NCBI RefSeq assembly: GCF_030272615.1
Contig: NC_081411.1
Coordinates: forward strand, 213,997,654 to 214,061,653
Source of the DNA: Cryptomeria japonica
Lineage: Eukaryota > Streptophyta > Pinopsida > Cupressales > Cupressaceae
Reading direction: 5' to 3'
DNA length: 64,000 bases
Part shown: piece after piece, positions 52,017 through 63,881 of the stretch
Layout of the letters: every line of letters starts with the position of its first letter
Numbering within the stretch: position 1 is the stretch's first letter
The notes under the pieces: model-generated
Database searches by the model: none
Told to the model about the DNA's origin: nothing
The model's input: the letters and a program-made list of their open reading frames with translations, nothing else
Made by a program: the position numbers and the translations under genes

Positions 52017-53782
52017 TTATACTGCTTTGGGATAGATGGGGTGCCTTGTGGAGTTGCTTTTATGCTAATCTTGTTGTGATGTGTAACAACATTGCAAGTG
52101 GAGCTGGGATTTTTGATGGTTATAGTTGTAATTTGTTCACTGGCATCGTATAGGTGATTCATAGTATAATTATATGCAGTTTACATATAATTGGTGGTAT
52201 CTGTGTGTCTCCCTGAGGTAGAAGGACCCCTTTGATCTTGTGATGGAAGTGGACTTTTAAACATAAGATGATCATTGTTTGTTGTCTTTGGGTCATGTCC
52301 TTTGATTTCAATTTCACCTCGGTCAATAAGATCCTGAATAAGATCTTTCAATCTGTGACAATTGCTTGTCTTATGTCCTTTCCCTTGATGGAAATCACAA
52401 TGTTCAGTATCCCTCCACCATGAAGGTTTGACTTGAGGTTTATAATTTGATGTTTTGGGTAGGGTTACTAGATTTTGAGAAACTAGTTGACATAATACTA
52501 TTTCGATGGGTTCCCCTAAGGGAGTGTATGTTCTCTTTGGTTTTTGTTGACGCGGTCTGGGTTCATCGTGAGATGTGATGCGGCCTTGATTTGGAGGAGC
52601 AACTATGTTAGTTTGAGGTGGGGGATTTTGTCTTGCAAATCAAACTATAGGTTGTGCACTTTTGATAGTTCTTGCATCCACAACCCCGTCGTTGAAAACA
52701 TTTTTGTTTTTGTTCCAGAAGCTTGGTTTGTCACTATTGAAGCGTGGATGAGGGCCATCCTTTGGTTCATTGTAGATTTTGATAATTCCTTTCTTGATGA
52801 GAGCCCACTCACATTTTAAGCCTTTGGTGATCATGTCATTGAAAGAGTCTATGTCTTTTACATCCAAGTGAAATTCCATTTCTTCGTTTAAGTTGGAAAT
52901 AAATATTTCCACTAGTTCTTGTTTAGGTAAAAGAAGAGAACGTCTACTAGACATTTGACGCCATCATTGCAGAAAGATTGAAAATAGTTCACCTGGTTTT
53001 TTTTTTAGTGTTACATAGATCAACCATGGTGATATCACATTCAATGTTGTGAGAGTAATGTGCCAAGAACTTCTGGATGAGTTCTTCAAATGTCCTAATG
53101 CCACCGGCTAATCGGGAAAACCATGATGTGGTTGTTCCTCCCAAGCTTTGGGGAAAAGTTGCATTAGGTATGTGTCCTCATATGCCACTTTGAGGCAAGC
53201 TGAATGGAATTCTCTAACATGATAATGAGGATCTCCTTTTCCTCTATACTTTTTAAACTTGGGTGTTTCAAACCCTCGCGGAAAAGGTGGCATATGAAGA
53301 TTCCTATCAAAGGGATAGGGACAAATGTCATTGAGTGAAAATTGATTATTTTTCACACCACTATGAAGTTGTTGGGCAAGATTTTTGACTTGTTTCCATA
53401 ACATATCTCTTTCATTTGGAGGAGGAGGTGGTGGATTACCTTGATGAAAGTTGTATCTAATGTGCTCTCGACCTCTTTCATCCTCATTACGACTTTGATG
53501 TTCTGATGCTTGTCTTAGTTGTGCAAGATCAAAGTTAGAGGGTAGTTTGGCTCCTTCTTGAGCAAGTTTTAAAAAGTGAGCATCAACATTACTCTTGAGT
53601 ATCTCATCAAAAAGCCTATTGAAGAGAGGGTTGTGTTGTGCCCTTTCTATTGCCATAGGAGTAGGAGTGCCTGGATTATCATCATTTACGTTTCCTCCAA
53701 GGGCTTCTTGGAACTCATTGATATTTTCCTCCTCTTCCTCTTCAATTTCTTGTTGTCTAGATCATGACCTGGTATGAGCCAT
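52017..53782 (-). pseudogene. Gypsy gag
   Basis: ATG at 53782 (MAHTRS, then TGA at codon 7, then an acidic run). The capsid-type core includes PPFPRGFETPKFKKYRGKGDPHYHVREF (read in parts, ~53300-53210) and LPKQELVEIFISNLNEEMEF (~52930). A zinc-binding motif CDFHQGKGHKTSNC (~52400-52360) is of the C-H-H-C kind used by Tat-lineage gag. One frame is kept from 53656 to past 51994, so gag and protease were a single reading frame, now with scattered stops (for example 53108, 52640). Confidence 0.88.
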
Positions 53783-54216
53783 TGTGTTTAAAATTTTTTG
53801 TTGAAGTTGGGTGAAAATGATGATGAGTAGTTGATGAAATGAAAGATTTATGGTTGGTGTGGTGTGTTGCATATGGATCTCTAGTACTTAAAGGTGGATG
53901 TTACCAAAGTTTTCTTCTTGAATTGCTTGTTGTTTTTTATAAGGTTTGATGTGATAAGGTTTAGAGAAATCTGAGACGTGTTATAGACTTAACTACCTAG
54001 TAATGAGAGGATTCACTCATAGACTAGTTTTAACTTGCGTAGAAATATCTCTTAGGATGAGTTTACCCTAGATGTAGAGATATTCTAAAAAGTGATATGT
54101 TTGTGTTTGATTCAAGCAATTTTGAAAATAGAACTTAGGACAAAAACCTCTTGATGCTTTGAGAGTTGGAATGGATTGATGAGATATGGATATGATAATG
54201 GATGGAATGTTTAACC

Positions 54217-54655
54217 TCAATAAAAGTTTTGTGTCACATATGGGACAAATTCTTCCTCTTCTCTTTCAGGCGTTGGTGGCATTTCTTGAGCTACGTTGTA
54301 TGTGATACAAATGTCTAGAAAGAAGTCGGGGTTGATCTTGCCTCCTTGGTTTTTGTGATAACTTAAAGCTCTATATTGCATAAAAGTTTGGTGGTTTAAT
54401 GACTCTTGATCAAATTCATTTGATTTTCCTTGAAGATAAAGATGCATGTGATGTAAGAAGGCTCTATGAGAACAAATATTTGTCTATTAAGATAGAATAA
54501 TTTCCGTCTTTTGATAAGAGCCTTTGAGCTCAATGGTCCTTTCTTCAAGTTGATGTGTTGATGAAGATTCTTCTTTCTCAAGATGTGAAGAATGGGCATA
54601 AAGTTTGATACTATTCTTCTTTGTTTTTGATCTTTTGTTGGTGTTTGGAAATGTT
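54217..54655 (-). pseudogene. Possible extra ORF upstream of gag in the gypsy element
   Basis: In one frame from about 54655 to 54217, sequence is protein-like: KTKKNSIKLYAHSSHLEKEE, then two adjacent stops (~54490), then SHRAFLHHMHLYLQGKSN and PEREEEEFVPYV before TAA/TAG at 54217. Ogre elements carry an extra ORF before gag. Position and size would fit, but I see no domain that proves homology. Confidence 0.35.
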
Positions 54656-56159
54656 TATGTTGGATGAATACTTGTCCTTAGAATTTGATTTTTTTTATTC
54701 TTTCTTTGACAAGAAAACAAAGCAAGCACACAAAGACAAGAATGTTGCCTCAAAAGGAACAAATAAGTATGGGTCTAGATCAACCCAATCCTTGGACTTT
54801 TTATGACCCTTTCCTTTAAATTTATTTTAGGTGTTTTCCAAAAGCCTGAAGTCAACTCAATTTGCACTGGTCTTGACTCAAAATGAAAAAAACTTCGAAC
54901 ACTCTTTATCCCTAAGGTCAAATGGCCAGTTGCGAGAAATTTAGCCCACATCTTGATATTTCTTTGACTTTGGTACTACATACCTTATGAATCTTGTCGT
55001 GGTAGGTAAGGATGTGATATACTAAGTCTTTCACAAGCATAAAAAATAGATGATCCCTATGATGGGGGAGTCATCAATTTCATCAAGCCACAAGTGACTT
55101 TTCAAAAAGCTATGTTTCTACTCAAGGAAATATGTATGGTGAGTATCTTGGGAGCAAAACTATCTATGCTCTTGCACTGAATTATATCACAAATATCCTC
55201 AATCAATAGAATAGGTGGGCTACTACTTAAAGGTGTTTAGTAATTTTTGATATCTTTGGACATAAGTTCATTCTGCAGTGACTCACTTAAGAGCCTTGTA
55301 ACTTGTGGTGGGGCCCATTTGTCCTTTTGGCAAGTTACACTGTAGGAACAGCTATACCCAAGGCTACAACTTTCACTCTCACCTGATTTCTATAGCGGCT
55401 CGAAGGATTTACTGCGCGAGGTCGTTCCCAAGAGTGATGTGTCTCTTGACAGGCCTCTCTTAAAAAGATAAAACTTGAGTGTTACTAAGACTTTTCTCTT
55501 GCACTTAGGACCACGAAAGCCAAGGGAGAGGATAGTGTGTGTTAGAAGTAGGACCACTCGACAAACTCTTTTGCACAAGTATGCCAAACATAAAATACAC
55601 TTGTCCTTTTTTAACTTGTCATTGCAATGATTTTTTATCTATTTGGAGATGTTGCTCCAACAACCATGAGGTTATTTTTAACTTCAAAAGCAATGTGTTT
55701 GAGTAAACTAGAATTTGAAATCCTGGTCAATTTAATTTGAAACACGTATGCATGAAGTAAATCACTTGCAAAATGAGACAAATGGATTGTTCCTTTTATT
55801 TGCACCAAAATTTGAAGTGTTGATTGTGAGTTTTACTTAGTTTTGATGCAATAAAAGGAAATTTGTTTTTGTTTTGTTTTAAGCACCAAAAGGAGAGTGT
55901 ATCCTAACTTGCAAGAAATGAATTTGTTCAATTTTTATAGCACCAAAACAGATTTTGTCCTAACTTGCAAGAAATGAAAAATTTGTGTGTTCAATTTTAT
56001 AGCACCAAATGTAAAATTTTCATTTTTAAACAAGTAAATGAAGTTAGTTTAGACCTGCACAAGGAACAAGTGGTTAGTAAAATCCAAAATAGGGAGGGCT
56101 TCCACAAGCCTAAGAAAAATTACTTTTCGATTACATGGTCCTTTTTTTACAACGTTCTG
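54656..56159 (-). other. Untranslated leader of the gypsy element
   Basis: No recognisable coding. Contains repeated CACCAAA-T(T/A)TTG-type phrases near 55800-56010. The primer site directly inside the LTR (TTTGATGAACCCGACGTG on the - strand, from 56510) could not be assigned to a tRNA. Confidence 0.5.
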
Positions 56160-56415
56160 TTACAATAGCGCCATTCTGTGTGCAAATAGAAGTGCTATTT
56201 AACACAAACGCGCTAATAAGAAGACAACAATGCTAAACGAAAAAACTTTGATAGCAAAAACAAAAGCGCTAAAATAAGCACACATGCACTATTTAGGCCA
56301 CAAAAGTGCTAAAAGATGGTCAATAGCGCTCAATTTGAGACAATAGCGCTATTGTAAACACAATAGCACTAGAATATCAAATTGCAATAGTGCTACAACG
56401 TGATCAAAAGCGCTA
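56160..56415. repeat. Degenerate CAAAAGCGCTA motif array (near 5' LTR)
   Basis: About a dozen variants of AATAGCGCTA / AAAAGCGCTAAA, with AGCGCT, AGTGCT and AGCACT cores, occur at for example 56168, 56192, 56268, 56307, 56326, 56345, 56366, 56386 and 56407. Flanking bases are the reverse complement of those in the 41170-41560 array, so the two arrays are inverted relative to each other. Confidence 0.85.
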
Positions 56416-56510
56416 AAGCACAAATTGTGTGTCAAGCTCAACATGCAAACAAGTTAGTTGTGTTTTTAAAACTGTTTTTGGGTGTTTGGATTCACGTCGG
56501 GTTCATCAAA

Positions 56511-57903
56511 TGATTCTCTGCAAAAAGGGTTAGAAAATCTATTTGATGACAACACACACACAAGACCAAAACGTTAGTGTTAGCAACAAAATATTATTCT
56601 AAACAGGCATATCAAAAGAGATACTAAAAGCATGAGAGAATATTTAACTAGGAAAGTAAATATGATGAGGCATCTCCAAATGCCTCCTAACATGCTCTTG
56701 GTTCCTTCTCCTTTGTTCCTTTCCTCTCCAAGTTCCAAAATAGTGTAGCTCTTAATAGCTTTTTGCACTATGGATGCTTATGGAGGTTTGAGATTGAAGT
56801 ATTTACTCTAAATGTGAATAAAAAGCTAATACTAGATGCTATAATATTAAAATGATTTATTTTAAACCAAAGTGACAAGATATTAGTGATTTATGCTAGA
56901 TGCTCTCTAAAATTCTCTATAACTTCGATGCATACAAGTTTTCAGGATCTGGATTATGAAGAAATGGGCTCTATTTATAGGAAAAATGGAGCAATGGTTG
57001 GTTGAGATTGACTAATCTCAACAAGGTTCAGGATTTGAATGATATTCAATCCATGTGAGGGCTTTCAACCCAATCCTAGGATGACAAGTGTCAATGTGAG
57101 ATAGGTTGAGAGGAAAGGGAATAAGCATTAAATTCTTGACATGACCTGAGAGTTAACTTGGGAGTTAAGGTCAAGGTTAGGTTGAATGAATAAATTCTTT
57201 ATTCAAGGAATAAAGCTTTTATCCAATGGATAAACTCTTGTGCAAAGGCAAAAGGGATAACCATGGTCAAAGCAATAAGTGCTTGAGGAGACACATGAGT
57301 GCAAGTTGAATAAAACATAAATGGTTATGTAAGAGCCATTAGTGGTTTTGGAAGACTTTGGAGGTTAAATTGTTGAACACACAAAGCATTTAATGCTTTT
57401 CAAAGACTTTGAAGTCTTTGAGAAGTGACTTCAAGTTGCTTAGGATTGTGACAATAATTAGGGGATGGATTAGGCTAATTAGGAAGGGTTTAGAAGAATC
57501 TAGAAGGGGGTTTAGGAATGCAAGTGGATTTGGTGGGTGAGGGAAAATAGGATTTTTATTTAAAATAAATTTCATTTATTTCAATAAATGTGTGCAAGTT
57601 GTATTTGTAGGAAAATGCAAGTGGGGGGGGTTTATGAATTAAATAAATGTTTTATTTAATTTATTTAAAAGAGGAAAAGGAGATTAAAATGAAATAAATA
57701 TGATTTATTCATTTAACTGATTTTGAGAATTTTGGTTTGAATGAATGAATTAAAATAAATTGAATAATTTATTTAATTAATAAGAGAATGTTTGAAATTG
57801 AATTAATTAAATATTAATTTAATTAACTAATGGCTAGTGGATTTTTAATCAAATAAATATGGAATATTTATTTAATTAAATTGGACAGATTTATGTGACT
57901 ACA
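56511..57903 (-). repeat. 5' LTR of the gypsy element
   Basis: TGATTCTCTGC to GTGACTACA on the + strand, 1393 bp, direct copy of 39241-40634. On the - strand it precedes gag, so it is the transcribing LTR. Confidence 0.95.
56971..56980 (-). promoter_or_regulatory. TATA box in the gypsy 5' LTR
   Basis: CTATAAATAG on the - strand, conserved in both LTRs (39701-39710 in the other), in a position suited to start transcription toward gag. Confidence 0.6.
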
Positions 57904-60590
57904 ATACCCATACATTATTTTCCATGTCCTCATGTACAAATTCCACAAGAGCTTCACTTAGTGAGCCTAGGTTATATCATGTGCATTCATGACATACTAA
58001 AGAATCCCCCTATTTTCAAAAAATATTTCCTTAAACTCCTTTTTTGTCAGCCCCTCCCAATACACAACCCAAATTAAAAAACCCCCTATTTTCACCAGAT
58101 ATTGTATTTTTTCATAGCCTGAATTAAAAAATCCCCTTTTTTCACAAGATAGGTGATATATTGTTGTCAATTTTCAGGATACTAAACCCCCCAATATGAA
58201 TGCACTTAATATAATATTGCCTAGCCAGTGAAGCTCCTGTGACAAATGCATCATATCATCATGTAACCATTTTAATCATCAATAAACAACTAATATTTTC
58301 CATATAATTATGTCGAAGTTCTCATGCTCAAATACATAAATGCATTCTTGAGTAGGTCAACTTTACAAAGCATGTGAATATATAAAAATATGTGTCCCAA
58401 CTTTTCTCGCTCAATAAAGTAGAACTTGAATCACCGCTACTAAAAAAATTGCATTATAATATTAAAAAAAAATAAAAAACACCAAATAAAAGTAACTCAA
58501 CAATGAAAGAAATATGAAATCTAATGATGGATGCATTTCCATTCTAACCTCACATTATACTCCAAACTTGTGTAGAGCATTCATTTTGTTCAAATCATCA
58601 TTTACAAATACATCAATGCATTCTTGAGTAGGTTAGCTCTACATAGCATGAACATATAGGAAAACATGTACCCCTAGTATCCTTGCTCAATAAGGTAGAC
58701 CTCGAACAACTAATTACTCTGAAAAACACTTTCATTGCAATATTAATTTTATTAGAAAATTTTGAATTGCTAGAAATATGTAGAAAATATTGGCCAATCT
58801 TTACTAAAAAATAAGAAAATGTAATTACCATGGTAAATCATTCCTTTAAAAGTATTAAATTCTTATGAAAAAGTCAGGGTCTGTGTGTGGTATTGATTGA
58901 CTAGTTTAAGAAGTAGTGCTTGTTTCTATAATAAATTAATATTTGAAATCAAACATTGAATATTTTAAATTGCCCCTAGTTTTTTTTCACCAATGTTTGT
59001 TTTATCTATAATCTTATGGTTTGGGTTTTATTTCATGAGCCAAAGTGTAGCCGTAGAGATCCAATGCCTTTGGAGGCCCAAATGCAAATTTAGGCCCTAT
59101 GGGTATTAGAGCTCTAAAAGTACATTTTAGCCCATAAAATTTAGCAACAATCATTAGATTATAATTATAATTATTTAATGACCAAAATATATTTTTGGGT
59201 TTGATGGGTATATTTTAATTCATAAATATGACATTGACCAATCTATTATAAATAAAATCAATGGTGGTGATTAAAAATTCATGAAATGGCCCTAAATTAA
59301 TAAATAGATATACAAAATTATGATAAAATCAATTTTATTTTTAGATATAACTAATAAAATTCAAGAAAATCTAATCTAATTAGGTATCAAATATTATTGT
59401 AAATTTCTGAATTCAATATTTATAAGATAATAAATGTTCTGCTAGTTCAAGTAAAACTAAAATAATATATTATAAAAATATAGTGATTCAGGTTACCTTA
59501 TAACTTCTCCTATTAGCTAAATTTTGTGTCCTCGATTTCAACTATTAGCTAATTAGTGAATATTCATCACTAAAACAATCACTCATTACATGGAACACTA
59601 AAATATCTTACATCTTAGTATTGAAAAGAGGTAATATATTATGTTTTTTAGATGTAATAATTTATTCTCTTCATGAAATACATGATAAATGGTTGTAATG
59701 ATTCAATAGAGTATGCAATTCAAACATAGACATGGCTGAACAAGGGGTTTTCTAGATGAAATTTTTAAAGCACCAAATGATCAACATAATACATGTTACA
59801 ATGACGAATTTAATCTCTTTGAATGCGAACCTCTCTATGAAATAAATCATGTTGTCAAATATTTAAATTAGAACGTTTCAGTTAATTGAGTTAGTTTTGT
59901 ATGTTGGCTATGTGTGAGCATAATGCAAAATCATTCCAACATAGAGAAGAATAAATGCATTGGTAAACAACTTTAGTTGGATTATAGAAGGTATTATGTG
60001 AAGCAAAGAAAATAATATTCAAATTGGAACAAAGCAGAATGTTAACCATTGTGTAATATTTAACTTTTTGAATGTAATTTACTGTGCAAATAAGTTTGAT
60101 TCACATTATCAAAAGAGATTGGTGTCTCTTACTAAGTCAGTGCTCTCTTGGAGGAAATTGCTGTCTCCAGTACGTTGGTGCCTACAAATTTTTTAATTGA
60201 GGATTGGTATCTCTAGAGCGTTGCTTCTTGAAAACATTATAAGATTTTTTTTTTAGTTTTTGATATTTGATTTGGATAGTAGAACCAAGAAGTCCTTCAT
60301 AATGGGTTTCCTTTTGAAAGGGTTTCCATGTAAATATGATTTTCTCTTATGTGGATGTGTGTACATGTTATTGTTGTTGCTATTACTGATTCATTATTAT
60401 TAATTTTTAAATAAGTAAAATATCTCATTATACTAATTCACCTCGTTCTCAGTTGAATTGTGTGCATGTGAAAAACTGTCTTATCTATCTAAGGTAGAGA
60501 CTTATGTGTGCATGATCTCAGGAGGAGATTGCTGGAGTTGATTTCTTTCTTTGCATTGATTTTTTTTCACATTCATATATTTTCGTCAAT
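57904..60590. other. AT-rich intergenic sequence
   Basis: No gene or transposon coding recognised. One diverged direct repeat (58338-58745) is listed separately. Sequence just before 60594 is probably the untranslated 3' part of a Copia element. Confidence 0.5.
58338..58745. repeat. Diverged direct repeat, two copies ~275 bp apart
   Basis: TGCATTCTTGAGTAGGT(C/T), then CTCAATAA(A/G)GTAGA, then ATTGCA(T/A) occur in the same order at about 58343-58460 and 58618-58745. Confidence 0.75.
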
Positions 60591-60593
60591 GCC

Positions 60594-61010
60594 AAAGGGG
60601 GAGATTGTTGGATATGAGAGTTTTTGGAATGTGTTATTGTCATTGATGTCAACATATTCCCCTGTTCTTGTGTTTGAGTGTTGCAGGGAGTTGGTTCAGT
60701 TGGTGTATTGTAGATATGCTAATGCAGATTTAAAGATTCAAATATTAATATCTTTAGTTGATTCAACATGAGTTTCAGTTTTTCAAAAGGTGATTTGATC
60801 AAGTTATGTGATTTGGTGTGATGACTCATTTTTATGTTGGTTCTATATTGCAAACTTGTGATTTTTGGTTTGTATTCCTCCGGAATTGATTCATTACATT
60901 GAGAGGATTTTGGAGAGTGTTTGGTATGTTCATGTGTGTCCTTAGTTGGAGTGGTTCATGATATGAAACTTCACAAGCATATCTTTTAGTTTGTCAGTAA
61001 GTTATGTTGT
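60594..61010 (+). mobile_element. Copia polypurine tract and 3' LTR start
   Basis: TCAATGCCAAAGGGGGAGAT runs straight into TGTTGGATATGAG (60606), the common plant Copia tract/LTR junction. The LTR shares TGTTGG and TTGTCATTGATGTCAAC with the LTR whose start is at 25194 (- strand). The LTR end is not found: LINE sequence starts about 61020. Confidence 0.75.
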
Positions 61011-61019
61011 TGTTCTTGA

Positions 61020-63881
61020 GCTACAGAAGGGAAATGATGATGATTCTTGTAACCTGAGTTGTTACGGAGGAATTCATGTTTCTTGTTGGAGATCCAAATC
61101 TACAAAATTTTTATGTCTACATACCAATTTCCAACCAATAAGCGACATTATTTTCCTATCGTCCCCTCCAGACCATAGTATTTTTAAAAAAAAATTTCAA
61201 TGGCATCTGCATATTTAGATGGGATTTTAAACAGACTCAGCGTATATAGGAAGATTATGGAGAGTAGATTTAAGAAGTTGAAGCTTACCTACTTGACTGA
61301 GTAGAGCACTCTTCTATCTTGCTAGCTTCTTGCTAAATCTGTCAATCAGAGCATTCCAAAAAGAGGGGGGATTAAGGCCTAGAGGAAAACCCAAATAAAT
61401 AGAAGGTAAAGCTTCAATTCTACATTTAAGAATTCTGGCCATTTTATTTTTCCTTGACTCTGAAGTATTAAAGAAAAATAAGGAGCATATTTACGTATTC
61501 AACATTTGACCAGAAGTTGACGTATAATCATACAGGGCCTTTCTCAAGATCCTAGCTTCAACAATAGTGGATCTTCTCATTAGGATGCTATCATCCACGA
61601 ACTGTTGATGAGAACACACCATACTATTTGAGGAAGGCTTCAATCCCATTAAGGATCCCCATTCTACTATTCTTTGTAACTTTCTACAAACACATTCTGC
61701 CATTAATGCAAAAAGGATAGGGGAGATGGGCTCCCCCTACCTTATCCCTCTAGAATTATTAAAAAAATATGAGGGGGAGCCATTCACAATGATGGAGATG
61801 GTAGCCGTAGATATAAGTTGACCAAAAAGATGGAGGAAACAATTGTTGAAGCCAAAAGACTTCATAATTTTGAGCAAAAAATTCCAATCAATTCGATCAT
61901 AAGCTTTTGAAATGTCCAGTTTAAGAAGAAACCCCTTAGTCTTAGATTCCATGAGGGAATGGACATTCTCATGGACCATAACAATGGAGTCAAGGATCTA
62001 CCTTCCTAGAATGAAACCATTTTGTTGATGGGAGATAAGAGAGGGCAATAAACTCAACAATATAGAAGTCAAGACCTTAGAAATGATTTTGTAAAAAGAG
62101 TTACATAGATTGATGGGCCTGAAAGTTTGAAAATCTACCACTCCAGGGCATTTAGGGAAGATAACCAAGAAAGTAGCATTAAGCTCCTTAAGAAGGCACC
62201 TGGACCCAAAAAATTCTTTGACAACATTCACTACTTCATTAACAACTATTTCCCAAAAATATTGAAAAAAGAACATGGGGAAGTCATTAGGTCCCAGAGC
62301 CTTATTGTCTTCAAAGGAAAAAATAACTCTTTTGATTACTTGTCTTGATAGGATGGAGGAAAGCATTTTATTATCTTATTCCTTGACAAGACTTGGAATG
62401 GCTCCTGTTAAGGTATCTTGAATCTCACTATTAATACCACCATTTGCCTTAAGGAGATTCTTAAAGAAAATGACAATATTTTTTCTGATGTCTTCCTCCT
62501 TATCAAACCTACTACCATTGTAATCAATATAAGAAATTCTATTAGCTGCCCTATGTTTAAGAGTTGTCATGTGAAAATACCTATTATTTTTTATCTCCAA
62601 CCGAGAGTCATAGGGCTCTTGATATTTGTTTCTAGAATTCTTCTTCTTTTGATATGATGTCATGCATCTTTCCAAGCAGTTCATTTTCCTTAGATTTATT
62701 ATCAACTATATATCCTTCCAACTGGATTTTCTCCTAGATATCCTTGATTTCCATCTGTAACTTTGACTTCATTCCAAAAATGTTCCCAACCATTTCTTTG
62801 TTCCAAATTCTAACTTTTTTTTTCACCTCCCTCAATCTTTTGGAAACCCTAAACATAGCAGTTCCTAAAACTAAGATATGAACCACCATTTTCTAACTTT
62901 CTCAAAGATCTTAGGGTGAGACAGACACATTTGTTCAAATCTGAAAGGAAAATTCCTCTTTGTGTGGATGAGATTCACCACAAAACTTCTAGGGAAGTGA
63001 TCAGAGCCAATCCTTGAGATGACTTTTAAGGAGCATAAATAATATAAGAACCATTGATTTGAAATTAAAGTTCTATCTAGCCTAACTTGAATCAACTCAT
63101 TAGTTATTCTCCTATTTGACCAAGTGTAAAAAGCACCTTGAAGGTCAATATTTGTAAGCACCTGAGAGTTGATGAAGTCCAAAAGGTCCATTTTTCTTTA
63201 CAAATTTCATTTGAGAGCCTCCAAATTTTTCACTATCCTGGAATGGAGTATTACAATCACCCATCACAATCCAAATTTCATTATAGAACTTTCTTCAAAA
63301 TGCCATAAGATCTTGCTAGAAAATATTTCTTGTGCCTCTACCATTAGGAGCATAGATGTTGGAATGGATCCAACAAAAAATATCTTTGATATGAGAAAAT
63401 TTGGTGGCTATATGATGAGCTCTTTCAAAAATCGGTTCTCCTCTAATGAGGTTCAAGTTCCAAAAGTTACAATTCTTCCAGACGCTCCCTTAGAGCTATT
63501 ACCATGCACCCCACAAAATTTAAACATTTTGATCTTTTCAACTTTTTATTTTGATATTTTAGATTCTTGAACCAATAAAATATCTGATTTATGATCCCTA
63601 GCCTAATTTTGCAAAATATCCTGCTTATGGAGGCTATTAGAGCCCCTTATGTTCCAAGACATAATCTTCATATTTTGCCTGAGGAATGGAGTTTGCAAAT
63701 CTCTGGTATGGTTTTCTACAAACCATCTGCAATATCCTGAAAGATTTCCTTCTCCTTGTACCATTTCAAGGACTTTCTTCCTTGAATACCCTTTGAGGCT
63801 CCACAATCTGCCTTGGATCTTGACCTTGTAGAGACTCCTAATGGATTTTCCTACTATTTGTTCTTTTTTCTCTCCTTGCAT
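61020..63881 (-). pseudogene. LINE (L1-type) ORF2: endonuclease and reverse transcriptase
   Basis: Read downwards. MKIMSWNIRGSN (63671) starts an apurinic-type endonuclease, continuing with a frame-shifted VMGDCNTPFQDSEKF (~63260), YTWSNRR (~63120) and the SDHFPRS C-terminal motif (~63005). The reverse transcriptase follows: KALGPNDFPMFFFQYFW (~62300), FRPINLCNSFYKIISK, LDISKAYDRIDW (~61915) and catalytic FVDDS (~61597). The thumb region (YLGFPLG, LIDRFSKKLAR-stop-KSALLSQVGKLQLLKS) runs to ~61230 and the connection GGDDRKIMSLIGWKLVC to ~61100. All main blocks share one frame except the central endonuclease; breaks are mostly single stops (62376, 61998, 61737). No poly(A) is seen at the 3' end near 61020. 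The 70 codons before MKIMSW and the last 119 bases of the window may be the preceding ORF or linker. Confidence 0.9.

Larger units (their letters stand above)
39241..57903 (-). mobile_element. Ty3-gypsy retrotransposon of the Tat/Ogre type, 18.7 kb
   Basis: Two 1.39-kb LTRs in direct orientation (39241-40634 and 56511-57903), each with TG...CA ends, flank gag-protease-RT-RNase H-second RNase H-integrase on the - strand. A polypurine tract lies beside the 40634 LTR. Flanking pentamers ATCCC (left) and ATACC (right) agree at 4 of 5 bases, fitting a decayed target duplication. The second, archaeal-type RNase H, the very long length, the antisense plant-mobile-domain gene after integrase and a possible extra frame before gag all point to the Tat/Ogre lineage. 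The LTRs differ by several percent by eye, so the insertion is not recent. Confidence 0.93.

Noticed and set aside
56480-56510. Primer binding site of the gypsy element
   Set aside because: The sequence next to the 5' LTR has a GAACCCG stretch but does not clearly match the 3' end of any tRNA I can name.
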